57,331 bases of DNA from Paenibacillus dakarensis (GTDB taxonomy: Bacteria > Bacillota > Bacilli > Paenibacillales > Paenibacillaceae), in NCBI RefSeq assembly GCF_001373415.1, contig NZ_CDSE01000024.1, forward strand, positions 1 through 57,331. Direction: 5' to 3'. Each line of letters opens with the position of its first letter. Within the stretch, counting starts at the first letter, position 1. A program made the translations under genes and the position numbers. A model generated the notes under the pieces. The model had not been told where the DNA came from. It did not search any database and worked only from the letters and a program-made list of their open reading frames with translations. This document shows positions 16,337-25,882 of the stretch, one piece after another.

Positions 16337-17299
16337 CTACCCTACCTTGTTCACTTTAACATCGCCAATGAAAAGGCTGACGTTGATCCGAAGTTTTTTG
16401 CCGGCTTCTCTATAATGAGGATTCTCCACGTTGGCATTCGACATAAATCCGCTGCGTTTCTGGTCCAGAACCTTCATATCCCCGATAAACGAGCTCGTGG
16501 ATACAGACACGCCCAGATCCGAATCGTTAGGAACGAACACCTTAACATCACCGATGAAAGAAGAAATGTTAATCTTAGTTTCACCATAAGGAATTTGGGC
16601 TTTCGTTAAATCCAGCACCGTATCTCCAATGAACTGTGAAATATTGGTCGGCTTTAATGTAAAGTAATCCGTTCCCATATGAACATCGCCTATAAATGCA
16701 GATTTATTTACGGTCTCGCCATGATCCCATTTGTCTTCCTTCCAATAATCTCCCCGGTCCCGGTAACGAGGTCCTTCTTCAGGAATTGGACCGGGAGCTG
16801 GTTTCGCTTCTTGATTCCCGTCCGTCTTCTTTCCAAAGGTCTGTTCAAACATCTCGTCGAGCGAAGACTCCAGATTGGGTGCTTCAGGTACTTCAGGCAT
16901 ACTTTCTACTCTGATATAGTCTTCACTATTTTGTTTTGGCGGATGAGGAGGCTGATGTTTTTTCGGACCAATCAACATCGTCAATCCAAACCCGATTAAC
17001 AGTACAGGAATAGCATATTTAATCATCTCACCAAATGAAAAGTCGATCACATCCAGATTCCGGCCCAGGAAAAACAAACCAATAATCAAAGGTACACCAG
17101 AACTCCATATGGCACCCCTAATATCTGAACTGTTTATGAATCCCTGTAAGCCGACCCAGATAAGAATTACCGGCCAAAATGTAGAGATCAGATGCCCCAG
17201 ACTGACATCAATGATGCCCATCTGATTTAATATGAAAAATACACCAATACCGATAAGTAAAAGCCCGCCAGACAGTTGATTCCATCCTCTTCGATTCAT
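16337..17299 (-). CDS. liaF: LiaF-type membrane inhibitor of LiaS
   Basis: 320 residues. Several N-terminal membrane helices (about 8-105), a charged linker, then a C-terminal beta-helical domain in which the SFIGDV/SQFIGD motif recurs five or six times (for example SAFIGDVHMG, SQFIGDTVLD, SSFIGDVKVF, SLFIGDVKVN). This is the cell-wall-active-antibiotics-response domain of LiaF, which inhibits LiaS without stress. The start is the ATG at 17299, with AAGGGG upstream; the longer start at 17320 has none. Confidence 0.93.
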   Translation of the reverse strand: MNRRGWNQLSGGLLLIGIGVFFILNQMGIIDVSLGHLISTFWPVILIWVGLQGFINSSDIRGAIWSSGVPLIIGLFFLGRNLDVIDFSFGEMIKYAIPVLLIGFGLTMLIGPKKHQPPHPPKQNSEDYIRVESMPEVPEAPNLESSLDEMFEQTFGKKTDGNQEAKPAPGPIPEEGPRYRDRGDYWKEDKWDHGETVNKSAFIGDVHMGTDYFTLKPTNISQFIGDTVLDLTKAQIPYGETKINISSFIGDVKVFVPNDSDLGVSVSTSSFIGDMKVLDQKRSGFMSNANVENPHYREAGKKLRINVSLFIGDVKVNKVG

Positions 17300-17392
17300 G
17301 TGCATCCCCTTACTTTCCATATTTCTTTATCATTTAATTACAGTGTACAACAAGAGACTCGTAACGAATAGCGGCGGCGGTATGAAACAGGT

Positions 17393-17410
17393 CTCAGTCT
17401 TGAGACTGAG
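17393..17410. promoter_or_regulatory. Candidate LiaR operator upstream of liaFSR
   Basis: CTCAGTCT-TG-AGACTGAG is a perfect 8-2-8 palindrome, of the AGTCT-nn-AGACT type reported for LiaR/VraR/CesR family regulators. It lies about 95 bp upstream of the liaF start, consistent with autoregulation. Confidence 0.65.
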
Positions 17411-17442
17411 TGGGTTGGATGAAACTGGTTTTTTGTTTATAT

Positions 17443-17474
17443 AAAAAAGCCCCCGCATGGTTAGCGAAGGCTTT
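17443..17474 (-). terminator. Terminator of the SASP gene
   Basis: AAAGCC...GGCTTT hairpin with inner CGC/GCG pairing, followed on the minus strand by TTTTTTATAT. Confidence 0.8.
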
Positions 17475-17503
17475 CGTTCATCTGGATTTCCAAAAGAGCC
17501 ATC

Positions 17504-17704
17504 TTAACGATTCGCTCTCTTGTTTGTTGTGCTGCTTTCTTCTGCGAACTCAGCATCAAATTTTTCATTAGGTGTCTGGTAGCTCTCTCTTACTTTTTGA
17601 GAGCCCTTAGGGTTGCTGGCTATGCTGGTATCTTCAGCAAATTCAGCATTAAACTTTTCGTTAGGTGTTTGGTAATTTTCCTGCACCTTGTTTTTCTTAG
17701 CCAC
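17504..17704 (-). CDS. Gamma-type small acid-soluble spore protein
   Basis: 66 residues with two copies of a YQTPNEKFxAEFAEx(D/E) unit (about 11-24 and 42-55), Lys-rich at the start, low in hydrophobic residues. The repeated EFA core resembles the GPR-protease site region of gamma-SASP (SspE), the spore amino-acid reserve. The start is GTG at 17704 with GGGAGGTG upstream. A SigG-type promoter lies about 70 bp upstream, which independently supports forespore expression. The repeats diverge from SspE, so it could be another spore protein. Confidence 0.75.
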   Translation of the reverse strand: MAKKNKVQENYQTPNEKFNAEFAEDTSIASNPKGSQKVRESYQTPNEKFDAEFAEESSTTNKRANR

Positions 17705-17770
17705 GGTGTTCACCTCCCTGTCCATCAATACCATCATCCTCTTCAGGGGAACGAACTGCTCCCCGAAGAT

Positions 17771-17801
17771 TAGTATGCGAAGGACAGCTTGGCATTATTC
17801 T
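17771..17801 (-). promoter_or_regulatory. SigG/SigF-type promoter of the SASP gene
   Basis: Minus-strand AGAATA (complement of 17796-17801), 18-bp spacer, CATACTA (complement of 17771-17777). This fits the forespore consensus TGAATA-N17/18-CATACTA with one mismatch. Confidence 0.65.
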
Positions 17802-17816
17802 AGAGAAAGTGATGAA

Positions 17817-18563
17817 TTAAATAGCCTCTTCCAGTACAGATGAAGGAAGGAAATGATAAGTCTCAATTGCTTCTCCCAGCTTATCAAGCATTTCCTCTGT
17901 GCACTTTCCGCTGCCTCGCTTGATCACCTGGACTTCCACTTCTTTTTTGCCCCATTCTGCATAAACCTGCTTGGTTGTAGCAAAGTAAAGATCGATCTTT
18001 TCCCCTTTTATAGCAGAACCCGTATCCGCCACGATACCGTACCCATACTCGGGAATATACAAAATGCTTCCAAGCGGAAACACCCGCGGATCAGCTGCAA
18101 TGGTTGAAACCTTATTTTTATCCCGCTTCACCTTAACACCAGAGTATGTTATTCCATACTGCTTATGCCCAGGCTTTTTGCCGGTTGATTCATAACCTGC
18201 TGTATATCCGGTCGCTGTAACCCTTACGGTACGAAGAATCTGATCTTCCTTTGGAGCTAAGACAGGAATCGAGGAAACTCTTTTTTTCACAGGATCTCTA
18301 GAATCGAATTTGGATTCCGGCTGCTTTAAAATATAGTGATTGATATTCCCAAGGCCTACAGCACTAAAGGCGTAAAAGCTTGTCATCTCGACAAAATCGC
18401 TCGCTTCAAACACTTCATTTTCGGTTGCTCTCATATAGTCATGGGCTCCATAGGAATCCGGTGATATCGGTGTTACAATCGCTGCACTCACCTCAGGCAC
18501 ACCTATACTGGCTGCTAAAATCATGCACACAAAAAACCTCTGCCATGTTTTCCACTTGTTCAT
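17817..18563 (-). CDS. Secreted 3D-domain protein (YuiC/YocH-like, possible peptidoglycan lytic enzyme)
   Basis: 248 residues. A signal peptide (about 1-28, ending VSAA) precedes a variable region and a C-terminal 3D domain (about 110-195) in which three conserved aspartates are visible: D158 ([10 protein letters not shown]), D180 ([11 protein letters not shown]) and D191 (KIDLYF). The 3D fold is shared with MltA-type lytic transglycosylases and occurs in B. subtilis YocH and YuiC, the latter tied to spore-phase wall metabolism. The domain is followed by about 50 residues of unknown role. The gene lies downstream of thrS without a clear terminator between them. Confidence 0.85.
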   Translation of the reverse strand: MNKWKTWQRFFVCMILAASIGVPEVSAAIVTPISPDSYGAHDYMRATENEVFEASDFVEMTSFYAFSAVGLGNINHYILKQPESKFDSRDPVKKRVSSIPVLAPKEDQILRTVRVTATGYTAGYESTGKKPGHKQYGITYSGVKVKRDKNKVSTIAADPRVFPLGSILYIPEYGYGIVADTGSAIKGEKIDLYFATTKQVYAEWGKKEVEVQVIKRGSGKCTEEMLDKLGEAIETYHFLPSSVLEEAI

Positions 18564-18683
18564 TTGACATTCCTCCCCTTAATAGCGAGGTTGCCCAACT
18601 CCCAGATGGTTTATACATCCCATGACAGAGGCTTTTTTTCATGTTATTGCATATTTATATTCACTTCAAGCTGGCCCGAAACA

Positions 18684-20621
18684 TTAAATTGCGCGGGTAT
18701 TAATCTCTTCACGAAGCTTGAGAATGACTTCATCCAGGCCCTGTGCTCCAAGATCGCCTTCTCCGCGTTTGCGTACGGACACAGCTTTTGCATTCATCTC
18801 ATTCTCACCAACAATGAACATGTAAGGCACTTTTTCCAGCTGGGCTTCACGAATCTTGTAGCCAAGCTTTTCGTTGCGTAAATCCGGATCTACAGAAATG
18901 CCAGCCAATTGAAGCTTATCAGTAACTTCTTTCGCATAGTCTTCGAAAGCAGTCGATACTGGAATTACCTTAACCTGAACAGGAGATAACCAGAGCGGCA
19001 ATGCTCCCGCAAAGTTCTCCAGCAAGAAGGCAGTAAAGCGCTCCATGGTACTAATAATTCCGCGGTGGATGACGACTGGACGATGCTTCTGACCATCATC
19101 ACCTACATATTCAAGCTCAAAGCGTTCTGGAAGCAGGAAGTCCAATTGAACGGTGGATAGTGTCTCTTCCTTACCCAGTGCTGTCTTAATTTGAACGTCC
19201 AGCTTCGGACCATAGAATGCTGCTTCACCTTCGGCCTCATAGAACGGCAGCCCCATGTCTTCAACAACCTCACGCAGCATACGCTGGGACATTTCCCACA
19301 TCTCATCATTCTGATAGTACTTCTCTGTATCCTCTGGATCACGATAAGACAAGCGGAATCGGTAATCATGAATACCGAAATCCTTGTATACGGTTCTGAT
19401 CAATTCGATAACGCGTGCAAACTCTTCCTTAATCTGATCCGGACGGCAGAAAATGTGGGAGTCATTCAATGTCATAGCGCGAACACGATGAAGACCTGTG
19501 AGGGCTCCTGACATTTCATAACGGTGCATCATGCCGAGCTCCGCAATACGGATTGGAAGGTCACGGTAACTGTGCATGCTGCTCTTATACACCATCATAT
19601 GGTGCGGACAGTTCATCGGACGAAGCACAAGCTCCTCGTTGTCCATAACCATTTTAGGGAACATATCCTCCTGGTAGTGCTCCCAGTGTCCCGAAGTTTT
19701 ATATAATTCCACATTACCGAGCACCGGTGTGTAAACATGCTGATAACCAAGACGCTCTTCCATATCCACGATATAACGCTCCAGTGTCCGGCGAAGCTTG
19801 GCGCCATTCGGCAGCCAGATCGGAAGACCTTGTCCAACCAATTGGGAGAAGGTGAACATTTCAAGCTCTTTACCAAGCTTGCGGTGGTCACGCTTCTTCG
19901 CTTCTTCGAGCAGGCGAAGATGCTCATCGAGCTGGGCCTTCTTCACAAATGCAGTACCGTATACACGCTGCAGCATTTTGTTCTTGCTGTCTCCGCGCCA
20001 GTACGCTCCCGCAACATTCATCAGCTTAAACACTTTAATTTTCCCTGTTGAAGGTACGTGCGGTCCACGGCACAGGTCAAAGAATTCACCCTGCTCATAG
20101 ATCGAGATCACACTGTCCTCAGGCAAAGCATTAATAAGTTCAAGCTTATACGGGTCCTCCAGTTCGCCGAAGATGCGAAGTGCTTCTTCACGGCTAACCT
20201 CTTTACGGACGATTGGAAGATTTTCTCCGATGATGCGTTCCATTTCTTTTTCAATCTTTTGGAGATCCTCCGGGTTCAGCGGCTCCTCAAGATCCATATC
20301 GTAATAGAAGCCATCCTCGATCACAGGTCCTACACCCAGTTTAACGGCCTTTGCACCGAACAACCGCTTGGTCGCTTGTGCCATCAAGTGAGCTGCACTA
20401 TGGCGCATTACTTCAAGGCCCTCGGGGGAATCCTGGGTTATAATTTCAATAAGCGCGCCCTCCTCCAGAGGAGTTGAAAGATCCACCACTTGACCGTTCA
20501 TTTTTCCTGCTACAGCGTTCTTTCTCAATCCGCTGCTGATGGATGCTGCCACATCCTCAATGCTGCTGCCTTCCGCATATTCACGGACAGATCCGTCCGG
20601 AAGTTTAATACCGATAGCCAT
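18684..20621 (-). CDS. thrS: Threonyl-tRNA synthetase
   Basis: 645 residues, full length. N-terminal TGS domain (about 1-62), editing domain with [16 protein letters not shown] (zinc His-x3-His type), then the class II core with [11 protein letters not shown] (zinc Cys), [20 protein letters not shown] (motif 2 region), and a C-terminal anticodon-binding domain. It charges tRNA-Thr and clears Ser-tRNA-Thr. A T-box leader of about 380 nt precedes it. The neighbouring ytxC-thrS order is shared with Bacillus. Confidence 0.97.
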   Translation of the reverse strand: MAIGIKLPDGSVREYAEGSSIEDVAASISSGLRKNAVAGKMNGQVVDLSTPLEEGALIEIITQDSPEGLEVMRHSAAHLMAQATKRLFGAKAVKLGVGPVIEDGFYYDMDLEEPLNPEDLQKIEKEMERIIGENLPIVRKEVSREEALRIFGELEDPYKLELINALPEDSVISIYEQGEFFDLCRGPHVPSTGKIKVFKLMNVAGAYWRGDSKNKMLQRVYGTAFVKKAQLDEHLRLLEEAKKRDHRKLGKELEMFTFSQLVGQGLPIWLPNGAKLRRTLERYIVDMEERLGYQHVYTPVLGNVELYKTSGHWEHYQEDMFPKMVMDNEELVLRPMNCPHHMMVYKSSMHSYRDLPIRIAELGMMHRYEMSGALTGLHRVRAMTLNDSHIFCRPDQIKEEFARVIELIRTVYKDFGIHDYRFRLSYRDPEDTEKYYQNDEMWEMSQRMLREVVEDMGLPFYEAEGEAAFYGPKLDVQIKTALGKEETLSTVQLDFLLPERFELEYVGDDGQKHRPVVIHRGIISTMERFTAFLLENFAGALPLWLSPVQVKVIPVSTAFEDYAKEVTDKLQLAGISVDPDLRNEKLGYKIREAQLEKVPYMFIVGENEMNAKAVSVRKRGEGDLGAQGLDEVILKLREEINTRAI

Positions 20622-21005
20622 CCTGCATTCCTCCTAAAAGAATCGTTGATATCCTATTTCACGTTTGATCCTGATGATCACCCTGCAGGACAAAATAAAA
20701 AACACCCGTCCCGCAAAGGGACGAGTGTTATGCTCGTGGTTCCACCCTAGTTCGATCCTTGTGCGATAAGAATAAACTCTACCGCCTGAAAAGATCCTTC
20801 ATTGGCATTGTGTAACGGCAATGAACCGGCGAAGCCTACTCTCTATCCAGTTCCGCCAATTCAGCTCACAGGATAATTTCGACAGCGCAGCTACAAAGGG
20901 GTAAATCAGGTGGCGTTCCGGAGGAAATTGCAGCCGAGGTTCCTCTCTCTGATCGGTCCAAGCCAGCTTGATCCATGTCTTTGTCAATGCTTTTTACGTG
21001 AATTT
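20622..21005 (-). promoter_or_regulatory. T-box leader of thrS
   Basis: The T-box itself, AGGGTGGAACCACG, is the complement of 20735-20748. The terminator hairpin (AACACTCGTCCC/GGGACGGGTGTT, 20701-20729) follows with a TTTTTTA run. Upstream a GCCGTTA element and an AGAGAGGAACC stem I region are visible. Uncharged tRNA-Thr should favour the antiterminator. A possible Thr specifier is ACU (complement of 20849-20851); I could not fold stem I well enough to be sure. No protein gene lies in this stretch. Confidence 0.92.
20695..20729 (-). terminator. Conditional terminator of the thrS T-box
   Basis: Twelve-base arms around a short TTTGC loop, ending in a T run on the minus strand; mutually exclusive with the T-box antiterminator. 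Confidence 0.88.
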
Positions 21006-21006
21006 A

Positions 21007-21945
21007 TCAGTTATTATAATCCCGCTTTACAGAGAACGTCAAGTTGTCATTTGCAGCATTTTCAAGAATTGAGCTGCATTCAGGGCAGCTGCAGCAAATT
21101 TCTGCCCGATTGTCAAAAATATGCGCGAGTGTACCAATTACGGGAAGATGCGGCTCTCTCGTATGAATGATCATCCTAGCAGGTGATACCGAAATAAGCG
21201 TACTTACGACCATATCCTCCATTTCCATTTCCTGATCTAACCGCTCCATAACAAGTCCGTCATTCCTTGCCTTTTCTATCGGTTTCAGGTTGCCGTCCAG
21301 CAGAAGGAATTCCTCGTTCCCCTTATGAATGACATGTACAAGCGGCATCAGCGGCTCCTGGAAATAAACAAAATATTTCAGCAGACTGACAAATTCCTCA
21401 TATTGTTGATCCAGCATAAATTCATCCACTGCATACTCTGCCATTTCCCTTAACTCCTGCATATATGCCCCCATTCTAAATGTCATATAACCATTTAAAT
21501 TCAAGTCCGGGGAATCATACAAGCTGGCATATATACTGTCCTTCAGCTTCTGCCTACGCTGCTGTGAATAACCGTCCGGCAGATCATCGTCCTTCGCTAA
21601 CAGCGTCAAAAACCATTGAAGCACCCGTTCAGCCTCTTCCTCATCATGAAATTCAAATTCCTTTAATAACAACCCTGCTGCGAGTGTCTTCTCCTTCACT
21701 CTCAGAATATAAGCTGCAGCTGCCTCGGATACGATCAAACGTACCTTTTCAGCCGATGCGGTCCATGAGGTTAAGGGCAGTTTACCGGAACATATCCAAG
21801 TTACCCGATTTCCAGAAGCACTAAATGAAAACTTTAACTGCCTGCATTGTTTATGTAGCTCTTTCTGCTTATCTGAAAAAATGCGGTGAAAAACTTCTTT
21901 CTCACCGTCGGTCTGCGTGTCGACCGATATACTGAACAGTTCCAT
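21007..21945 (-). CDS. ytxC: Putative sporulation protein YtxC
   Basis: 312 residues, a family found in spore formers and commonly next to thrS and dnaI. No enzymatic motif is visible. The protein is largely helical with a central EFEFHDEEEAERVLQWF stretch and a C-terminal two-cysteine cluster (EICCSCPEC) that may bind metal. The start has AAGGAGCG upstream. Function is unknown beyond the sporulation association in the family; the call rests on family recognition plus the thrS neighbour. Confidence 0.82.
   Translation of the reverse strand: MELFSISVDTQTDGEKEVFHRIFSDKQKELHKQCRQLKFSFSASGNRVTWICSGKLPLTSWTASAEKVRLIVSEAAAAYILRVKEKTLAAGLLLKEFEFHDEEEAERVLQWFLTLLAKDDDLPDGYSQQRRQKLKDSIYASLYDSPDLNLNGYMTFRMGAYMQELREMAEYAVDEFMLDQQYEEFVSLLKYFVYFQEPLMPLVHVIHKGNEEFLLLDGNLKPIEKARNDGLVMERLDQEMEMEDMVVSTLISVSPARMIIHTREPHLPVIGTLAHIFDNRAEICCSCPECSSILENAANDNLTFSVKRDYNN
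21013..21042 (-). promoter_or_regulatory. Promoter of thrS inside the 3' end of ytxC
   Basis: TTGACG (complement of 21037-21042), 18-bp spacer, TATAAT (complement of 21013-21018), lying within the last codons of ytxC. It would start the T-box leader near 21005. Confidence 0.7.
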
Positions 21946-22069
21946 GGAATCGCTCCTTTCGGGTTCCCTGTTTCAGTATATGGGGAGCACCTGCGGTATA
22001 TACGGAACGCTCTTTGGAAAGCTCTGTTAATGAAAATTGAACAAGCCCGATTATCTTTTTCCATCCAAA

Positions 22070-22112
22070 ACAAAAACCCCGCTCCACCGGATTACAACCG
22101 GAAAGCAGGGTC
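22070..22112 (-). terminator. Terminator of mqnC
   Basis: ACCCTGCTTTCCGG pairs with CCGGTGGAGCGGGGT around an AT-rich loop, then TTTTTGTTTTG on the minus strand. Confidence 0.85.
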
Positions 22113-22136
22113 TGTCTGTTCAGGATATAGATGGTA

Positions 22137-23270
22137 TTAGTTCTGCATAACAAAATCGCGCTCGATCATGCTGTCATCATGGAAAACCCGCAGAATATCA
22201 TACTTCGTATTCCGCTGTGCAGGAATATTGCCTGTCTCACGAATCAATTTCACGATCGATTCAATATTCACTTTATAGACGGCGCCAGCGGAAGAAACAA
22301 CATTCTCCTCCATCATGGTGCTGCCGAAATCATTACAACCATACGAGAGAGAAAGCTTGCCGATTTCAGGACCCATCGTTACCCAGGAGGACTGGAGATT
22401 AGGTACGTTATCAATAGCCAAGCGGCCAATTGCGACCGTCTTCAAATATTCTTCCGGTGTCTCACGGTCACGCTTTAGATTCGTGTTATCCGGTTGGAAT
22501 GTGAAAGGAATAAAAGCCAGGAAGCCCTTGGAATTCCAACCATTCTGGATACACTCATCCTGAGCATCACGAACACGAAGCAAATGAAGTGCTCTTTCTT
22601 CCATCGTCTCTCCCAAACCGATTACCATGGTTGCGGTCGAGTTCATACCAAGCTTATGCGCCGTCTGCATAACGTCCATCCATTGACGCCAGCTGCCCTT
22701 CAGCCTGCTGACCTTCTGCCGGATACGGTCGTCCAAAATTTCTGCGCCTCCGCCCGGTAAAGAATCCAGTCCTGCATCCCGAAGCTCGCGTACCACTTCT
22801 TCCATGCTGAGACCAGAAACATCCATCATTTTCACAATTTCAGCAGGTGAAAATGAATGCATCGTAATGTTAGGAAAACGATTCTTAATCTTGCGGAGCA
22901 GGTCCGTATAGTAGCTGAACGGCAGGTTAGGATTCGTTCCTCCCTGCATTAATATTTCAGTTCCATTTACGTCTTCTGTCTCCTGAATCTTCTGGAGAAT
23001 CGCTTCATCCGAAAGCACATATCCTTCCTCATGCCCCGGTCTCCGGTAAAACGCACAGAATCGGCAGTAAACATCGCACACATTCGTATAGTTTATATTT
23101 CGACCAATGACAAAGGTCGTAATCGGATCCGGATGTAATCGTTTAGTCATAATATTGGCAGCATGACCAATCTTCTCAATCTCATTACTCTCAAAAAGAG
23201 TCACCGTATCCTCCAGATTCAAACGCTCACCACGCAGCGCCTTATCCAGAATACTATTTACAGTTCCCAT
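22137..23270 (-). CDS. mqnC: Cyclic dehypoxanthinyl futalosine synthase MqnC
   Basis: About 377 residues of CofH/MqnC-type radical SAM enzyme. The cluster motif C65-x3-C69-x2-C72 sits in YTNVCDVYCRFCAFYRRPG, and the following GYVLSDE and MQGGTNP segments fit MqnC rather than MqnE. MqnC cyclises dehypoxanthinyl futalosine in the futalosine route to menaquinone. The start at 23270 has GGGAGGACC upstream; the 24-codon extension to 23342 is unlikely. No other mqn gene is in the window, so the rest of the pathway must lie elsewhere if it is present. Confidence 0.87.
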   Translation of the reverse strand: MGTVNSILDKALRGERLNLEDTVTLFESNEIEKIGHAANIMTKRLHPDPITTFVIGRNINYTNVCDVYCRFCAFYRRPGHEEGYVLSDEAILQKIQETEDVNGTEILMQGGTNPNLPFSYYTDLLRKIKNRFPNITMHSFSPAEIVKMMDVSGLSMEEVVRELRDAGLDSLPGGGAEILDDRIRQKVSRLKGSWRQWMDVMQTAHKLGMNSTATMVIGLGETMEERALHLLRVRDAQDECIQNGWNSKGFLAFIPFTFQPDNTNLKRDRETPEEYLKTVAIGRLAIDNVPNLQSSWVTMGPEIGKLSLSYGCNDFGSTMMEENVVSSAGAVYKVNIESIVKLIRETGNIPAQRNTKYDILRVFHDDSMIERDFVMQN

Positions 23271-23395
23271 ATATAGGTCCTCCCTTACATTATCAAAATG
23301 ACAGCGAAAGATACTTGCTTCAGCATTTTGTAAAATGCTCACCTACATGTTATTTTCTTCACTTATTATCTTTTTCATCGTAACACATAAAGGAA

Positions 23396-23427
23396 TGAAA
23401 AACGACATCCTTTATTTCAGGATGCCG
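23396..23427 (-). terminator. Terminator of the met operon
   Basis: GCATCCT/AGGATGT hairpin, then CGTTTTTC on the minus strand. Confidence 0.7.
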
Positions 23428-23441
23428 CTTCACAAATATGG

Positions 23442-24659
23442 TTATCGATCTACTCCAAGAGCTTGATCCAGATCAGCGATCAAATCATCAATATCTTCCA
23501 GACCAACGGAGAATCGAAGAAGCCCGTCGGTAATCCCGCGTTCATGGCGTACCTTTTCCCCCATAGCGGCATGAGACATCATCGCAGGATAGGAGAGTAT
23601 ACTCTCCACCGCGCCCAGGCTTACAGCAACGAGCGGCAGCTTCACCGCATTTAATACCTGCTTCGCACGCTCACCGGACCCTACATCAAACGAAACAACG
23701 GCACCATAACCGCTGCACTGCTTCTCATGTATTTCACGTCCAGGGTGATTTAGCAGTCCAGGATAATATACTGCCTCAATATCCTTGCGGCCGCTAAGCC
23801 ATGCTGCCAGTTTGGCAGCACTCTGCTCACTATAGGTCATACGAGCTCCGAGCGTCTTCATTCCTCTCATCAGCAGCCATGAATCCTGTACGCCTAATAC
23901 GGTGCCAAGACCATTCTGCAGCTGTTTCAACCGGGCTCCCAATTCCGGGGTTCGGGCTACGGCCAAGCCAGCCAGCACGTCACTGTGTCCTCCTAAAAAC
24001 TTCGTTGCACTATGAAGAACGATATCAACTCCCTGCTCGATCGGCCTTTGATAGTAAGGAGTCATAAAAGTATTATCAAGAATCGTTAATAGTCCGTTGT
24101 CTTTAGACCATGAAGTAACCTCTTTAATATCCGTAATCTTCAATGTCGGATTCGACGGTGTTTCTATGTAAACAGCTTTCGTGTTGGATTGTAATGCTCC
24201 TTTTACTTGATCCAGATCCGTCATATCCACAAAAGTGCATTCTATACCCATCCGGTTCAAAATGCTCGTAAGCAGTCGATACGTCCCACCGTACACATCT
24301 TCCGTTACGATAATATGATCCCCCGCCGAAAGCATCATAAAGGTACTTGAAATGGCTGCCATACCGGATGCATAGGCAAACCCCTGAACACCACCCTCAA
24401 GCAGTGCAATATAATCCTCCAGTACCTGGCGGGTCGGATTTCCAGAACGGCTGTAATCATGCTGCGGGGGATTAAATATATCTTCATGGTGAAACGTTGA
24501 GGCCTGATAAAGCGGAACACTGGAGGCGCCTGTTGCCGCATCAACCTCTCCTCCAAAGTGAAGCAGCTTGGTTTCAAACCGGACCCTCTCATGATCCACT
24601 TTTGTTTGATTCAGATGTTCTGCCGGATTCGATTGTTCATTCTGGTTGTCTTGACTCAT
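23442..24659 (-). CDS. metC: Cystathionine beta-lyase (MetC-like)
   Basis: 405 residues, Cys/Met-metabolism PLP family. Motifs: YSRSGNPTRQ, SGMAAISSTFM, ETPSNPTLKI, LDNTFMTPYYQ and the PLP lysine in LHSATKFLGGHSDV. It overlaps metI by four bases (ATGA), as in the B. subtilis metI-metC pair, which supports a role in converting cystathionine to homocysteine. The first 25 residues are a polar extension absent from most relatives. Family members interconvert between lyase and synthase roles, so the exact reaction is inferred from gene order. Confidence 0.85.
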   Translation of the reverse strand: MSQDNQNEQSNPAEHLNQTKVDHERVRFETKLLHFGGEVDAATGASSVPLYQASTFHHEDIFNPPQHDYSRSGNPTRQVLEDYIALLEGGVQGFAYASGMAAISSTFMMLSAGDHIIVTEDVYGGTYRLLTSILNRMGIECTFVDMTDLDQVKGALQSNTKAVYIETPSNPTLKITDIKEVTSWSKDNGLLTILDNTFMTPYYQRPIEQGVDIVLHSATKFLGGHSDVLAGLAVARTPELGARLKQLQNGLGTVLGVQDSWLLMRGMKTLGARMTYSEQSAAKLAAWLSGRKDIEAVYYPGLLNHPGREIHEKQCSGYGAVVSFDVGSGERAKQVLNAVKLPLVAVSLGAVESILSYPAMMSHAAMGEKVRHERGITDGLLRFSVGLEDIDDLIADLDQALGVDR

Positions 24660-25840
24660 CTGCCTGCTCCTCCTTCAACTTCAGCTACAGCCGCCTTCAA
24701 CGCAGCATCCAAATCTGCGATCAGATCATCAACATGTTCAATACCAACAGAGAAGCGAAGCAATCTGTCATCTACACCAACCGCTTCACGGATTTCAAGC
24801 GGAATATCAGCATGGGTCTGAACCGCGGGATAAGTCATTAGGGATTCTACCCCTCCCAGGCTTTCAGCAAATGCGATCAGCTTGATGTGACGCAGAACAG
24901 GCTCAACATATCTTGCATCTTTTACTTTAAATGAGAATATCCCCGTATTGCCGCTGGACTGCTTCTGTTGAATTTCGTAACCAGGATGCTCTGGCAATGC
25001 CGGATAGAACACTTCATCTACTGCTGAATGTTCCTTTAAGAATAAGGCAATCGTCGTTGCATTATATTCATGACGCTCCATCCGCAGAGCCAGTGTCTTC
25101 ATTCCACGCATCAGTTGATAAGAATCCGAGGGACTTAGCACCGAGCCGATCGAGTTATGCAGGAAGGCTATTTTCTCAGACAGCTCTTTTCCCTTGGTAA
25201 CAATCAATCCGGCAAGCACGTCATTGTGGCCGCCCAGATATTTAGTTGCGCTATGAACTACGATATCGGCACCGAGTTCTATCGGTCTCTGGAAAAATGG
25301 CGTCAGCAGCGTATTATCTACGATCGAGATCAGGCCATGATGGCGAGCCCATCCACAGACCGCTTCAAGATCCGTGACCATCATTAACGGATTCGTTGGC
25401 GTTTCAATCACAATCGCCTTTGTATTCGGTTTGCGGGACTGCTCCAGTGCATCCAAATCGTTCGTATCCACATACGTTGCACTGACTCCGAACCTGGACA
25501 AAACTCTCTCGATCAGGCGGTAGGTACCACCGTATAAATCAAGTGAGACAATCAGATGGTCTCCTTGCCCAAACAGGGCAAATACCGTCTGTATTGCTGC
25601 CATTCCGGAGCTGCATGCGAATCCTGCATCACCGGCTTCAAGCCCTGCCGCCGCTTCCTCAAGCACCGCTCTAGTCGGGTTTTTCGTTCGACTGTAATCA
25701 AAGCCTGTACTTTGACTTAATCTGGGATGACGAAATGCCGTAGCCTGATAAATCGGGAATGTTACAGCTCCGGTCACCGGTTCCTCCACAGATCCGATTT
25801 GAGCCAGTCTGCTTTCAATTCTTAGATGTTTTTTTTCCAT
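24656..25840 (-). CDS. metI: Cystathionine gamma-synthase / O-acetylhomoserine thiolyase (MetI-like)
   Basis: 394 residues. Motifs: DYSRTKNPTRAVLE, SSGMAAIQTVFAL, ETPTNPLMMVTD, VDNTLLTPFFQRP and HSATKYLGGHNDVLAGL with the PLP lysine. It closely resembles B. subtilis MetI, which joins O-acetylhomoserine to cysteine (and can use sulfide). It sits between metA and metC, consistent with the acetyl route. The start at 25840 has GGAGGAGGAG upstream; the extension to 25879 is not supported. It starts 43 bases after metA. Confidence 0.88.
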   Translation of the reverse strand: MEKKHLRIESRLAQIGSVEEPVTGAVTFPIYQATAFRHPRLSQSTGFDYSRTKNPTRAVLEEAAAGLEAGDAGFACSSGMAAIQTVFALFGQGDHLIVSLDLYGGTYRLIERVLSRFGVSATYVDTNDLDALEQSRKPNTKAIVIETPTNPLMMVTDLEAVCGWARHHGLISIVDNTLLTPFFQRPIELGADIVVHSATKYLGGHNDVLAGLIVTKGKELSEKIAFLHNSIGSVLSPSDSYQLMRGMKTLALRMERHEYNATTIALFLKEHSAVDEVFYPALPEHPGYEIQQKQSSGNTGIFSFKVKDARYVEPVLRHIKLIAFAESLGGVESLMTYPAVQTHADIPLEIREAVGVDDRLLRFSVGIEHVDDLIADLDAALKAAVAEVEGGAGR

Positions 25841-25882
25841 TCTGCTCGCTCCTCCTCCGTCAACTTTAAGCTTCTTCAATTT

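Noticed and set aside
18564..18683. Riboswitch-like leader between thrS and the 3D-domain gene
   Set aside because: A weak hairpin (GAGTTG/CAACCTC) and a GATG/CATC pair are visible, but they do not fit the c-di-AMP or c-di-GMP riboswitch consensus and there is no terminator. I see nothing firm in this spacer.
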